Of a DNA stretch of 64,000 nt, positions 9,225 through 18,081 are shown piece after piece. The position numbers and the translations under genes were made by a program. Every line of letters begins with the position of its first letter. Position 1 is the first letter of the stretch. Source of the DNA: JACVRW01 sp963739095 (GTDB lineage Bacteria; Actinomycetota; Thermoleophilia; Solirubrobacterales; Thermoleophilaceae); the NCBI GenBank assembly GCA_963739095.1, contig CAVTZF010000007.1, positions 36,594 to 100,593 on the forward strand, given 5' to 3'. Under the pieces are notes generated by a model. It was not told the origin of the DNA, did not search any database, and worked only from the letters and a program-made list of their open reading frames with translations.

Positions 9225-9238
9225 CGAACATGTGTTCG
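9225..9238. promoter_or_regulatory. LexA (SOS) box at dnaE2
   Basis: CGAACATGTGTTCG, identical to the box at imuB and within a 19-base shared stretch. It overlaps the possible dnaE2 starts (GTG 9232 and 9238), so LexA bound here would block initiation directly. Confidence 0.9.
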
Positions 9239-12200
9239 TGCCATACGTGGAGCTCCACTGCCACTCCGCATACTCGTTCCTCGACGGGGCCTCGCACCCC
9301 GTCGAGCTGGCGGGGACCGCCGCCGATCAGGGCCACAGTGCCATCGCGCTCACCGATCACGACGGTCTGCACGGCGCCATGGAGATGGCCCAGGCACTGC
9401 GACCGCTCGGGATCCGCCACATCACCGGCGCCGAGGTCACGCTCGACGACGGCTCGCACCTGACTCTCCTGTGCGAGACCCGCGAGGGCTACACGAATCT
9501 GTGCCGGCTGTTGACGGCCTCGCACTGGCACACGCGCCGCTGGGCGCGCGAGGGCTGGGAGGACCCGACCGGCCAGGTGATCGCCGGCCGCCGCCCCGGC
9601 CAGGACCCGCTCGACGAGGAGCCGAGCGTGACGCTCGAGGAGGTGGAGCGGAACGCCGCGGGGCTGGTCTGTCTGTCCGGCTGCGCCCGCGACGGGGCGC
9701 TGGCGGGGCGGATCGAGACGGGCGACCACCCGGGCGCGGCGGCGGTCGCGCGGCGGCTCCTGCGCGCCTTCGGGCCGGAGCACTTCCGGGTCGAGCTCCA
9801 GCGCCCCTATTGGCGCAACGACAGGCGCCGCAACCGCCTGCTCAGCGAGCTCGCCGAGCGGCTCGGGGTGCCCTGCGTCGCCACCGGCAACGTCCACGCA
9901 CACGCGCGCGAGCGCATCCCGCTGCAGGACGCGATGGTCGCCGTTCGGTTGGGAGGGACCCTCGACGAGACGGAGCCGCGCCGGCGCGGCAACTCCTCGC
10001 ACGTGCTGGCGCCGCCCGAGCGGATGCTCGAGCGCTTCCGCGAGCACCGCGACGCGGTCGAGGAGAGCGGCCGGCTCGCGGAGCGGCTCACGTTCGACCT
10101 GACCGAGGACCTCGGCTACCGCTACCCCGGCGCCGAGGATCCGGACGCCGATCGCAAGCTGGCGGAGCTGTGCGCCGCGATGTTCGAGGAGCGCTACAGC
10201 GGCCGCCCCCGGCGTGAGGAGGCCGCGGGACGGCTCGACGAGGAGCTGCACGTGATCCGCCACCTCGGCCTGTCCGGCTTCTTCCTGCTCCACCGCGACA
10301 TGCTCGAGCTCGCGCGCGAGGTGGCGCTCGAGGTGCGTGGTCCGGAGTCGGCGCGGCGGTTGCTCCCGCCGGGGCGCGGGCGCGGCTCGAGCGTGTCCTC
10401 GATCGTCTGCTACCTCACCGGCCTCTCGCACGTCGACCCGATCGAGAACGAGCTGCTGCTCGGCCGCTTCCTGAACGAGGAGCTGACGGCGCTGCCGGAC
10501 ATCGACCTCGATTTCCCGCGCGACGTCCGCGACGTCCTGATCCCGCGCGTGCACGACCGCTACGGGCGCGACCGTTGCGCGCTCGTCGCCGCCTTCGCGA
10601 CCTTCCAGGTGCGCTCGGCGGTGCGCGACTTCGCCAAGGCGCTCGGCCTGCCACCCGGCGAGATCGAGCGGCTCGCGCGGGCGGTCGACCCCTGGAAGGA
10701 CCGCAACGACATCGAGAGCGACGTCCCGGAGCAAGACGCGCGCGGCGGGCGCTCGCCGCGCTGGGACGCGCTCGTCAAGCTCGCCCGCGACGCCTGGGGC
10801 CTGCCGCGCCACCAGTCCCAGCACCCGGGCGGGATGGTCATCTCCACCCAGCCGCTGATCGACCTCTGCCCGGTGCAGCCGGCGTCGATGGAGGGCAGGC
10901 AGATGGTCCAGTGGGACAAGGACTCCTGCGGCGACGCCGGCTTCCTCAAGATCGACCTGCTCGGCCTCGGGATGCTGTCCGCGGTCGAACGCTGCATCGA
11001 CGAGGTCGCTCGCGTACGCAACGAGCGCATCGACCTGTCGCGCATCCCGTACGACGACGCCGAGGTCTATGCGCGCATCCAGGAGGCCGAGACGATGGGC
11101 GTGTTCCAGATCGAGTCACGCGCGCAGATGCAGATGCTCAAGCGGACGCGGCCCGCGAACCTCGACGACCTGACCGTGCAGGTGGCGCTCGTGCGACCCG
11201 GGCCGATCATCGGCGGCGCGGTGCACCCCTACATCGAGCACCGCAAGGCGATGCGCGCGGACCCCTCATACGAGGTGCCCTACCTGCACCCCTCGCTCGA
11301 GCCGGTGCTGCGCGACACGCTCGGGACGATCGTCTTCCAGGACCAGGTGCTCGAGGTGGCGATGGCGTTCGCCGGCTTCAGCGCAGGGGAGGCCGAGGGG
11401 CTGCGGCGGGCGATGAGCCGCAAGCGCTCGGAGGCCGCGATCCGGGTCTACGAAGAGAACTTCATCGCGGGCGGGATCGCGCACGGTGCCTCGCGGGAGG
11501 TTGCCGAGCAGGTCTGGGCGCAGATCGTCGGCTTCTCCGGCTTCGGCTTCCCGAAGGCGCACTCGGCGGCGTTCGGGCTGCTCGCCTACCAGTCGACCTG
11601 GCTGCGGGTGCACTACCAGCCGGAGTTTTTGTGCGGGCTCCTGAACGAGCAGCCGATGGGGTTCTATCCGCCGGACAGTCTTGTGCATGAGGCGCAACGG
11701 CGGGGGGTGGAGGTGCTGCCGCCCTGCGTTGTGCGTAGTTCCGCGGCCTGCTCGGTGGAGTCCGTTCTGCCCAGGCCGCGGGTCCTGTCCGGGGAAGTTT
11801 CCTTTCGGACCCCTTCGCTTCGCTCGGGGCCGCGAAAGTTTGCCTTCCCTCGGCCACCCGCGGAAGAGGCGCCTCGGTTGGCCGTTCGTCTCGGGTTGGG
11901 CTATGTGGGCGGCGTCAAGGAGGTGGAGGTGAGAGCAATGGTCTCCGAGCGCGAGGGTGGCGGGCCGTGGGGTTCGCTTGGTGATCTCGCCGGGCGGTCC
12001 GGGGCGTCTGCTGAGACGCTTGGGGAAGCTTGCCTGGGCCGGGGCCTGCGATGCCCTGGTTGAGGGGCTCGATGAGGAGAAGCGGCGGCGGGCTTTGTGG
12101 ACGCTTGGGGTTGCTGTTCCGGGGGTGTCGGTGCCGGAGGGGACGCAGTTGTCGCTGCCGTTGGATCCGCACGAGGGGCCGGAGCTGCGGGCGTTGACGG

Positions 12201-12739
12201 CGTGGGAGCGGATGCTGGCGGACTATGGGTCGACGGGGGTGACCTTGCGGGAGCACCCGCTCGAGTTGATGCGGCCGGATCTGCCGGGGGATCTGCGCAC
12301 GAGCGAGCAGCTCGAGCGTCATCCGGACGGGCGGAGGGTGCGGGTCGCGGGGCTCGTCGTGGCGCGCCAGCGGCCCGCGACCGCCAAGGGCGTCACCTTC
12401 ATGCTGCTCGAGGACGAGCACGGGACGATCAACCTGATCGTCCCGCCGCCGGTGCACGAGCGCTTCCGGCTCGCGGTGCGCACCGAGCCGCTCGTGCTCG
12501 CCACCGGCCGCCTCGAGCGCCGGGACGGCACCACCAACGTGCTGGTCGACCGCATCGAGCGCCTCGAGCGTCCCGACCTGCCGAAGGCCGAGATCAGGCA
12601 CATCGAGCCGCGCCGCGTCTGGAGCAGCGAGGCGGGGGAGGGCATCCTCGGCGCCGACGAGGCCCTCGCGGCGGGAGCCGAGGCCGACCTGCGGGCGGTG
12701 GCGCCGACCGGCCACAGCTTCGGCCGGAGGGGGAGGTGA
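9238..12739 (+). CDS. dnaE2: Error-prone DNA polymerase DnaE2, with one frame break
   Basis: C-family polymerase of about 1166 residues if one base is removed. It starts with the PHP domain (YVELHCHSAYSFLDGAS). The polymerase core has PDIDLDFPRDVRD with catalytic aspartates, HPGGMVISTQPL, MSRKRSEAA and FPKAHSAAFGLLAYQS. The HhH/OB-fold tail (RVRVAGLVVARQRPATAKGV) is read only after a +1 shift near 12020-12030, where an extra G in a GGGG run would explain TLGEACLG in place of TLGKLAWAGACD. Without the shift the protein ends at 12063. The linker at about 11740-11870 carries an unusual insertion containing a palindrome. Start could be GTG 9232, 9238 or 9247; the last leaves 11 bases after a -10-like ATGTGT. 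Function: SOS translesion synthesis with ImuB. Confidence 0.88.
11789..11853. repeat. Imperfect palindrome inside dnaE2
   Basis: Nested arms: GGGAAG (11792-11797) with CTTCCC (11844-11849), CTTTCG (11802-11807) with CGAAAG (11833-11838), and CCCC (11810-11813) with GGGG (11826-11829), around the loop TTCGCTTCGCTC. It falls in the linker before the VRLGLGYVGGV block, where DnaE2 proteins usually have a shorter stretch. Confidence 0.6.
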
Positions 12740-12746
12740 TGGGGCG

Positions 12747-13778
12747 TCAGTCTTCGTCGCTGCCGGTGGCGCCGTCGCCGCCGCGGTCCGCTGTGGCGTT
12801 CCGCGTTCGCTTCAGCCAGTCGCCGAGCTGCTGACCCACGTCCGCGATCGAGGAGCCGGCCTGGGCGAACGCGCCGCTGACGCGCTCGCCGTAGAACGCG
12901 CCCGCCTCACCGGCCTCCTCGCTTGCGGTCGGCTCCTCGCCGATGCGCAGGTAGTCGCCGCGCGCCATGCGGTCGTACTCGCCCTCGTGCACCCAGTCGA
13001 GCAGCATCTTGACCCGGCGCACAGGCATGGGGTGGGTCAGGCGGAGGTCCTGCATCAGCTTCGTCATCCGCTCGAGGCCCCCGCCGCCCTCGCTGTACTC
13101 CATCCCCTGCGCGATGAACGCGTCGAGGTTCAGGTTCTCGACCTCCTCGCCCGCGGCGATCGTCATGAGCGACCGGCAGACCGCCTGCGGGTCGCGCGTC
13201 ACGAGCGCGGCGGCGCGATCACAGGACAGCTCGGCCGCGCGCCACCACTCGAGCAGCGCCAGCTGGATGGCGAACAGCGGCAGGCCGGCCAGCACGGGCA
13301 GCCGCGCCGACGAGCCGAGACGCAGCAGGATCAGCAGCGCGGTCTGGTAGAGCACGTGGTCGGAGTGCACGTGGGCGGCCTCATGGGCGAGCACGACGCG
13401 GCGGCCGTCGTCGTCGAGGATCCGGACGAGCTCCGAGTTGAGCACGACGATCGGCTTGTCGGTCCCGATCGCGGCGGCGTTGGCGAGCGGGAACTGGGTC
13501 AGGTAGAGGTCCGGCACCTCGTCCATGTCGAGCGCGTTGAAGACCTGCCGATGCAGGACCCAGATGCGCGGTAGCTGGTTCTCGCCGAGCCGGACGGCGG
13601 AGCCGAGCGAAGCAGCCCGCAGCGCGCGCTCGTAGCCGAGCGCCACGAGCCGGCGCACGACCTGGTCGAGGTACGGCACCTTGGCGAGCGCCGCCCCGGC
13701 CGCGCGGTCCGCCGGATGCTGGTACGCACGCGGCGAGATCCGCTCGAGCTTCCAGGCCGTTTCGATCTGCTCGGTCAC
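12747..13778 (-). CDS. M48 family (HtpX-like) zinc metalloprotease
   Basis: 343 residues. The zinc-binding motif HEAAH (in VLAHEAAHVHSDH) is intact, with a third ligand region ELSCDRAAAL about 60 residues later, as in M48 peptidases. A hydrophobic stretch between them (LPVLAGLPLFAIQLALLEWW) suggests membrane association. The tail of about 60 residues is polar and acidic and probably unstructured. M48 proteins of this type act in membrane protein quality control. GTG 13778 is supported by a -10 hexamer 8 bases upstream. The stop lies 7 bases from the dnaE2 stop, tail to tail. Confidence 0.82.
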   Translation of the reverse strand: MTEQIETAWKLERISPRAYQHPADRAAGAALAKVPYLDQVVRRLVALGYERALRAASLGSAVRLGENQLPRIWVLHRQVFNALDMDEVPDLYLTQFPLANAAAIGTDKPIVVLNSELVRILDDDGRRVVLAHEAAHVHSDHVLYQTALLILLRLGSSARLPVLAGLPLFAIQLALLEWWRAAELSCDRAAALVTRDPQAVCRSLMTIAAGEEVENLNLDAFIAQGMEYSEGGGGLERMTKLMQDLRLTHPMPVRRVKMLLDWVHEGEYDRMARGDYLRIGEEPTASEEAGEAGAFYGERVSGAFAQAGSSIADVGQQLGDWLKRTRNATADRGGDGATGSDED

Positions 13779-13786
13779 CGCGGCTA

Positions 13787-13796
13787 AGCGTAGATC
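13787..13796. promoter_or_regulatory. Overlapping divergent -10 elements
   Basis: On the minus strand TACGCT (13792-13787) lies 8 bases before GTG 13778 of the M48 protease. On the plus strand TAGATC (13791-13796) lies 11 bases before ATG 13808 of the DUF72 gene. The two hexamers overlap by two bases, so the promoters should compete. Confidence 0.45.
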
Positions 13797-13807
13797 GACC
13801 AGTCAGG

Positions 13808-14728
13808 ATGTGTGCGATGGCAGGCAGGATCCTCGTCGGAACGTCGAGCTGGGCCGATCCCGGCTTCGTCAAGGAGTGGTACCCGCCGCGGATGACCCCG
13901 GGCGAGCGGCTGCCCTGGTACGCGCAGCGCTTCGAGACGGTCGAGCTCAACTCGAGCTTCTACGCGATCCCGGATCGCAACACGGTGCACGGCTGGGTCA
14001 AGGTGACGCCGGACGAGTTCATCTTCGACGTCAAGGTGCACCGGGCGCTGTCCCGCCACGCGGCGCCGGTTGACTCGCTTCCGCCGGACATGCGCGAGGA
14101 CGCCGAGGCGGACGGCCGCGGACGCGTCCGGCTCACGCCCGAGCTCGAGCTAGCTCTGGCCGCGCGTGTCGTGGAGGAGACCGCGCCGCTCGCCGAGGCG
14201 GGCAAGCTCGGCGCCTACCTGCTCCAGCTCACGCCCGCCTTCGGCCCCGGCCGGCACCGGCTCGACGAGCTCGACCGCCTCGTCGAGGCGTTCCTGCCGC
14301 ACCCGCTCGCAATCGAGCTCCGCCACCGCGGCTGGGTGCGCGACAAGCGCCGCGACGAGACGCTCGGCTGGTTCTCGGACCACGGCGTGGCGTTCGTATG
14401 CGTGGACGCGCCGCCGGGCGACCAGATCCCGATCATGCCGTCGGACCTCGACGCCGTCACGCGTGACGATCTCGCCTACCTGCGCCTGCACGGGCGCAAC
14501 ACGGACGGTTACCTGACGGGCCGCTCGGTCGCCGAGCGCTTCGGCTGGCGCTACACGGACGACGAGCTCGAGGAGGTCGAGGGGCGCGTGCTGCAGATGG
14601 CCGAGCGGGCCGGCGAGGTGCACGTGGCCTTCAACAACAACCGCGGCGACGACGCGCCGACCGCGGCGCAACGCATGCGGGCGCTGCTCGGCCAGGTGCC
14701 GCCGGGCGAGCAGCAGCTCACGTTCTAG
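13808..14728 (+). CDS. DUF72 (YecE-like) family protein
   Basis: 306 residues with the family's opening VGTSSWADPGFVKEWYP, then FETVELNSSFYAIPDRNTVHGW, and later LAIELRHRGW, YLRLHGRN and VHVAFNNNRGDDAPTAA. DUF72 proteins form a TIM-barrel related to AP endonuclease or xylose isomerase folds, but no activity is established. ATG 13808 and ATG 13817 are both possible starts. Divergent from the protease gene by 29 bases. Confidence 0.85.
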   Translation: MCAMAGRILVGTSSWADPGFVKEWYPPRMTPGERLPWYAQRFETVELNSSFYAIPDRNTVHGWVKVTPDEFIFDVKVHRALSRHAAPVDSLPPDMREDAEADGRGRVRLTPELELALAARVVEETAPLAEAGKLGAYLLQLTPAFGPGRHRLDELDRLVEAFLPHPLAIELRHRGWVRDKRRDETLGWFSDHGVAFVCVDAPPGDQIPIMPSDLDAVTRDDLAYLRLHGRNTDGYLTGRSVAERFGWRYTDDELEEVEGRVLQMAERAGEVHVAFNNNRGDDAPTAAQRMRALLGQVPPGEQQLTF

Positions 14729-14741
14729 CGAGGCCGGGGGC

Positions 14742-15119
14742 TCAGGTGCGGGGAAGCTCGAACCAGACGCGCGTGGCGCTGCCGGCTCGAGCGACGCCCC
14801 AGCGATCGGCGAGGCGCTCCACCAGGAACAGGCCCCAGCCGCTGTGGTCGTCTCGCGGCGTGCCGGTCTGCGCCGGGTCGAAGCCCGGTCCGGGGTCGGT
14901 GACCTCGGTGCGTACGGCGCGCGGGCCGACGACGACCCGGAGCGTGACGGCGTCGGCCTCGGCGTGCCTGACGCTGTTGGCGACGAGCTCGGTCACGAGC
15001 AGGCGAAGCGTCTCCAGAAGCGACGGGTCGAGGTCGGCGCGCAGGCCGGTGATTGCTCGCCGCGCGCGAGCCGCAGCTTCAGGTCCGCCCGCGATTCGCA
15101 TGGTCAGCCGGTCGTCCAT
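14742..15119 (-). CDS. Anti-sigma regulatory ATPase (HATPase_c, RsbW-like)
   Basis: 125 residues forming a single GHKL ATPase domain: N-box LVTELVANSVRHA, G1 motif VTDPGPGF and G2 region SGWGLFLVERLADRWGV. There is no histidine phosphotransfer domain, so it is a serine kinase or anti-sigma type protein that works with a PP2C phosphatase and an antagonist protein. It lies 188 bases downstream of a PP2C phosphatase gene on the same strand, which fits a partner-switching pathway. The 188-base gap holds no convincing gene. Confidence 0.85.
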   Translation of the reverse strand: MDDRLTMRIAGGPEAAARARRAITGLRADLDPSLLETLRLLVTELVANSVRHAEADAVTLRVVVGPRAVRTEVTDPGPGFDPAQTGTPRDDHSGWGLFLVERLADRWGVARAGSATRVWFELPRT

Positions 15120-15307
15120 TTGGGTCCAGGGCGGCAGACCGTTTCCGGCCCAGTAATGGGTTGCCGTTGAGCCGGTCGTTGAAGCCCTGCCGGGTTGGGA
15201 AGCGATACGGGGGGTGTCCTTCGGTTTTTGGGACGACGAGTTTGGTTTTACCCACCTGGCCCGATCGCACAACCTGGGTACCGCGAGCGGGCACCTGGCG
15301 CGGGGCT

Positions 15308-17311
15308 CTAGGGCGCCACTCGGAGTACGAGCACGGCGATGTCGTCGCGGGGGCTGCCTTGGTGCGATCTGACCGCCGCCTGCTCGATCTCGGCGGCGAT
15401 CGCATCGGCCTCGCGGCCGGCGCAGCCGGCCACGATCTCGGCTAGGCGGGCCTCGTCGAGCGCCTCGCCGGCGCCGCGCGGCTCGATCACGCCGTCGGTG
15501 AAGAAGATGAGCGTGTCGCCCCTCGACAGCGTCAGCGAGCAGTCCTCGAGGTCGGGGTCGGGCACCACGCCGAGCAGCGTGCCGGGCGCCCCGACGGGCT
15601 CGACCGTGCCGTCCGAGTGGAGCAGCAGCGGCAGCGGATGGCCCCCGGATGCGAATCCCACGCGTGCGCCGCCGTCGAGCTTCTCGAGGTACGCGTACGC
15701 GACCGTGCAGAAGCGGCGATCGCTGCGCTGACGCAGGAGCGCCTCGTTCAGGATCGAAAGGCTGCGGCTCGGGAGCCGGTGGCGCAGCGCCGCGGTGCGC
15801 AGCGTGTAGCGCGCGAGCGCGGTCACGGCCGCGGCGTCCGGACCCTTCCCGCAGACGTCTCCGATTACGACGGTCCAGCCGCGACTGCCGGTCTCGAACA
15901 GGTCGTAGAAGTCGCCGCCGACCTCGCCGCCCGCGCCGCTGTGGCGGAAGCGGACGGCCGCCTCTATGCCCGGGATCTCTGCGAGCTCGAGCGGCAGCAG
16001 GCCCTCCTGGAGCGTGCGGGCGATGTAGGAGCGCTCGCTGTATAGGCGGTTGTTGTCGAGCGCCGTCGCGCAGCGGCGGGCCAGCTCGTGCGCCACCTCG
16101 ACGTCGTACTCGTCGTAGCGGCGGCCGGAGGCGCCCGTGGCGAAGGTGAGCGCGCCGAGCGTGCGGTCGCGGGTCCTCATCGGCACCACGATCCCGGAGC
16201 GGACACCCAGCGCGCGCAGCAGGTCGTAGTGCTCCTCCGAGCGGGTCACGCTTCGCAGCAGCTCGTCGGACACCTCGGCGAACAGCGTCGGCTCGCCGCT
16301 GTGCATGACCTCGTGGGCGCCTCCTGGGGTGCCGGCGGTCGGCGGGTAGCGCCGGCTCAGCTCGAGCGCCTGCTCGCGCAGGGCCGGATCGGCGTGCGCG
16401 AGCTCCACACGCTCGAGCCGCCCGTCGGCCTTCAGCAGGTCGACGGCACACCAGTCGGCCATCTCGGGAATCGCAAGCCGCGCGACCCTCGTCAGCAGCT
16501 CGTCCGAGTCGAGCCAGCCACTCAGGACGTGGCTGCTGCGCGACAGGAATCGCTGCGAGAGCTCCGAGCGCTTGTGAGCCGTGATGTCCTCGATCACGTT
16601 GATGGCCATGCTCACCTGGCCGCCGCCGTCGCGAATCGGGTTTGCCTTGATCGCCGCCCATTGCTCCTCGCCCGTCGCGCGCACACGGAAGCGCACGACC
16701 GCCTCGGCCTCCTCGCCCTCGAGCGCACGCCTGCCGGGCAGATCGCCGATCGAGAACGGCTGGCCGGCCTCGTCGAAGATCTCGAAGCGCCCGAGCACCT
16801 CGGTGGAGGGCGCCGCCTGGAGCGCCTCGCGCGACTCGAAGCCGAGCGTCTTCACGGCCGCCTCGTTTGCATAGATGAGCCGGCCGTCCGGCGCCTGAGC
16901 CGTCACGGCGTCGGCCACCCCACGCAGCATCGCCTCGAGCTGGGCGCGGGTCGCGCCGCCGTCGCCGTTGCTCGGCGGTCCGGTCGGCTGGTGGCGGGTC
17001 GCCTTCGACTCACGCCCGCTGCGCAGATGGGCAGCGATGACGGCAACCACGCCGCCGGCGGCCACGGCGAGCGCCGCCGTCAGGTGCTCGGGCTCACCGG
17101 CTGCCCCCAGCGCGATCGCGAGCGCGAGGGCGAGCAGCCCAACGATCGCGGTGACGACGGCGCCGGACCTCGTCGACGCGATCAGCGGCCCCGCCGCGAG
17201 CAGCACCAGCACCGGGCCGGGGCTGTCCAGCGGGATCGCCACAACCGTCACCACGAGCATCGCCACAAGTGCGATGCCGACGGTCACCCGGTCGAGGACC
17301 GGCCCCTCCAT
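15308..17311 (-). CDS. Membrane PAS-GAF-PP2C (SpoIIE-type) serine phosphatase
   Basis: 667 residues from ATG 17311. There are about four N-terminal membrane helices (residues 8-100), a PAS domain (about 125-255, ending VIEDITAHKRSE), a GAF domain (about 270-425) and a SpoIIE/RsbU-type PP2C domain (about 440-667). The PP2C metal-ligand motifs are present: GEVGGDFYDLF, VIGDVCGKGPDAA and SPRDDIAVLVLR. It likely dephosphorylates an anti-anti-sigma protein in response to a signal, together with the ATPase encoded downstream. In-frame codons extend further upstream, but that part (ARTRTTPRGSRS) does not look like protein. Divergent from the metallo-hydrolase gene. Confidence 0.87.
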   Translation of the reverse strand: MEGPVLDRVTVGIALVAMLVVTVVAIPLDSPGPVLVLLAAGPLIASTRSGAVVTAIVGLLALALAIALGAAGEPEHLTAALAVAAGGVVAVIAAHLRSGRESKATRHQPTGPPSNGDGGATRAQLEAMLRGVADAVTAQAPDGRLIYANEAAVKTLGFESREALQAAPSTEVLGRFEIFDEAGQPFSIGDLPGRRALEGEEAEAVVRFRVRATGEEQWAAIKANPIRDGGGQVSMAINVIEDITAHKRSELSQRFLSRSSHVLSGWLDSDELLTRVARLAIPEMADWCAVDLLKADGRLERVELAHADPALREQALELSRRYPPTAGTPGGAHEVMHSGEPTLFAEVSDELLRSVTRSEEHYDLLRALGVRSGIVVPMRTRDRTLGALTFATGASGRRYDEYDVEVAHELARRCATALDNNRLYSERSYIARTLQEGLLPLELAEIPGIEAAVRFRHSGAGGEVGGDFYDLFETGSRGWTVVIGDVCGKGPDAAAVTALARYTLRTAALRHRLPSRSLSILNEALLRQRSDRRFCTVAYAYLEKLDGGARVGFASGGHPLPLLLHSDGTVEPVGAPGTLLGVVPDPDLEDCSLTLSRGDTLIFFTDGVIEPRGAGEALDEARLAEIVAGCAGREADAIAAEIEQAAVRSHQGSPRDDIAVLVLRVAP

Positions 17312-17349
17312 TTGTAGTCGCGAGCCCAACTCGCGCGAGCATACTCCGG

Positions 17350-17355
17350 TAGAAC
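17350..17355 (+). promoter_or_regulatory. -10 of leaderless promoter, MBL-fold gene
   Basis: TAGAAC, 8 bases before ATG 17364, with no ribosome binding site between. Confidence 0.45.
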
Positions 17356-17363
17356 CCGGGCGA

Positions 17364-18068
17364 ATGCAGGCCGCCGAACGAGAACCGCGGGGTGTCGTCC
17401 GGGTGCGCGCCGACAACGCGTCTCCGATGACGCTCGACGGCACGAACAGCTACCTGGTGGGGGGCTGGATCGTCGATCCGGGCCCGTCCGATCCCGCTCA
17501 TCTGGACGCGATCCGCGAGGCGTCGGGCGGACACATCGAGGGTGTCGTCCTAACTCACTCGCACGCCGACCACTCAGAGAGCGCCGACGAGTTCGGCGTG
17601 CCTGTGAGCCTGCCGGCGGACGGGGAGGAGGTCGGTCCTTTCCGCGCCGTGGCAACCCCGGGCCACTCGGCCGACAGCGTCTCCCTGCTCGCCGGGCGGG
17701 CCTGCTTCACGGGTGACACCGTGCTCGGCGCCGGCAGCGTCTTCATCCCGCCGGGGGAGGGCTCGCTGTCCGCCTACCTCGACTCGCTGCGGCGCCTCAA
17801 GGAGCTCGATCTCGAGGTCCTGTGCCCCGGCCACGGTCCCTACGTGTGGGATCCGTACGCGAAGCTCGACGAGTACCTATCGCACCGCCTCGACCGCGAG
17901 CGGCGCCTGGTAGAGGCGATCGACGCAGGACTCCGGAACCGCGACGAGCTCCTCGACGAGGTGTGGTCGGACGCGCCCGCGGAGCTACGGCCCGCGGCGG
18001 CGCTGACGCTCGCAGCACACCTCGAGAAGCTCCGCGACGAGGGCCGCCTCCCGCCGGATGTCGGGTGA
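17364..18068 (+). CDS. MBL-fold metallo-hydrolase
   Basis: 234 residues. The metallo-beta-lactamase motif HxHxDH is intact (LTHSHADHSES), with later ligands in ATPGHSADS, FTGDTVLG and CPGHGPYVWDP. The closing helical part (LSHRLDRERRLVEAI) matches the LACTB2/glyoxalase-II-like subgroup, whose members act on thioesters or RNA; the substrate is not known here. The upstream in-frame region lies antisense to the phosphatase gene and is not part of the protein. The 3' end overlaps an alternative start of the methyltransferase gene. Confidence 0.85.
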   Translation: MQAAEREPRGVVRVRADNASPMTLDGTNSYLVGGWIVDPGPSDPAHLDAIREASGGHIEGVVLTHSHADHSESADEFGVPVSLPADGEEVGPFRAVATPGHSADSVSLLAGRACFTGDTVLGAGSVFIPPGEGSLSAYLDSLRRLKELDLEVLCPGHGPYVWDPYAKLDEYLSHRLDRERRLVEAIDAGLRNRDELLDEVWSDAPAELRPAAALTLAAHLEKLRDEGRLPPDVG

Positions 18069-18074
18069 TACAAC
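18069..18074 (+). promoter_or_regulatory. -10 of leaderless promoter, methyltransferase gene
   Basis: TACAAC directly follows the metallo-hydrolase stop and lies 7 bases before ATG 18082. This favours ATG 18082 over the overlapping ATG 18058. Confidence 0.4.
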
Positions 18075-18081
18075 CCGAGGC

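Noticed and set aside
9043..10824. 593-codon open frame on the minus strand
   Set aside because: Antisense to dnaE2 and the cNMP-binding gene; no protein-like features, while the opposite strand encodes a recognisable polymerase.
15120..15307. Possible small gene between the PP2C and ATPase genes
   Set aside because: A minus-strand frame runs through it (15079-15405) but overlaps both neighbours in other frames and matches nothing; treated as intergenic.
16088..17317. 409-codon open frame on the plus strand
   Set aside because: Antisense to the PP2C phosphatase gene, whose domains are clear; the plus-strand reading is composition noise.
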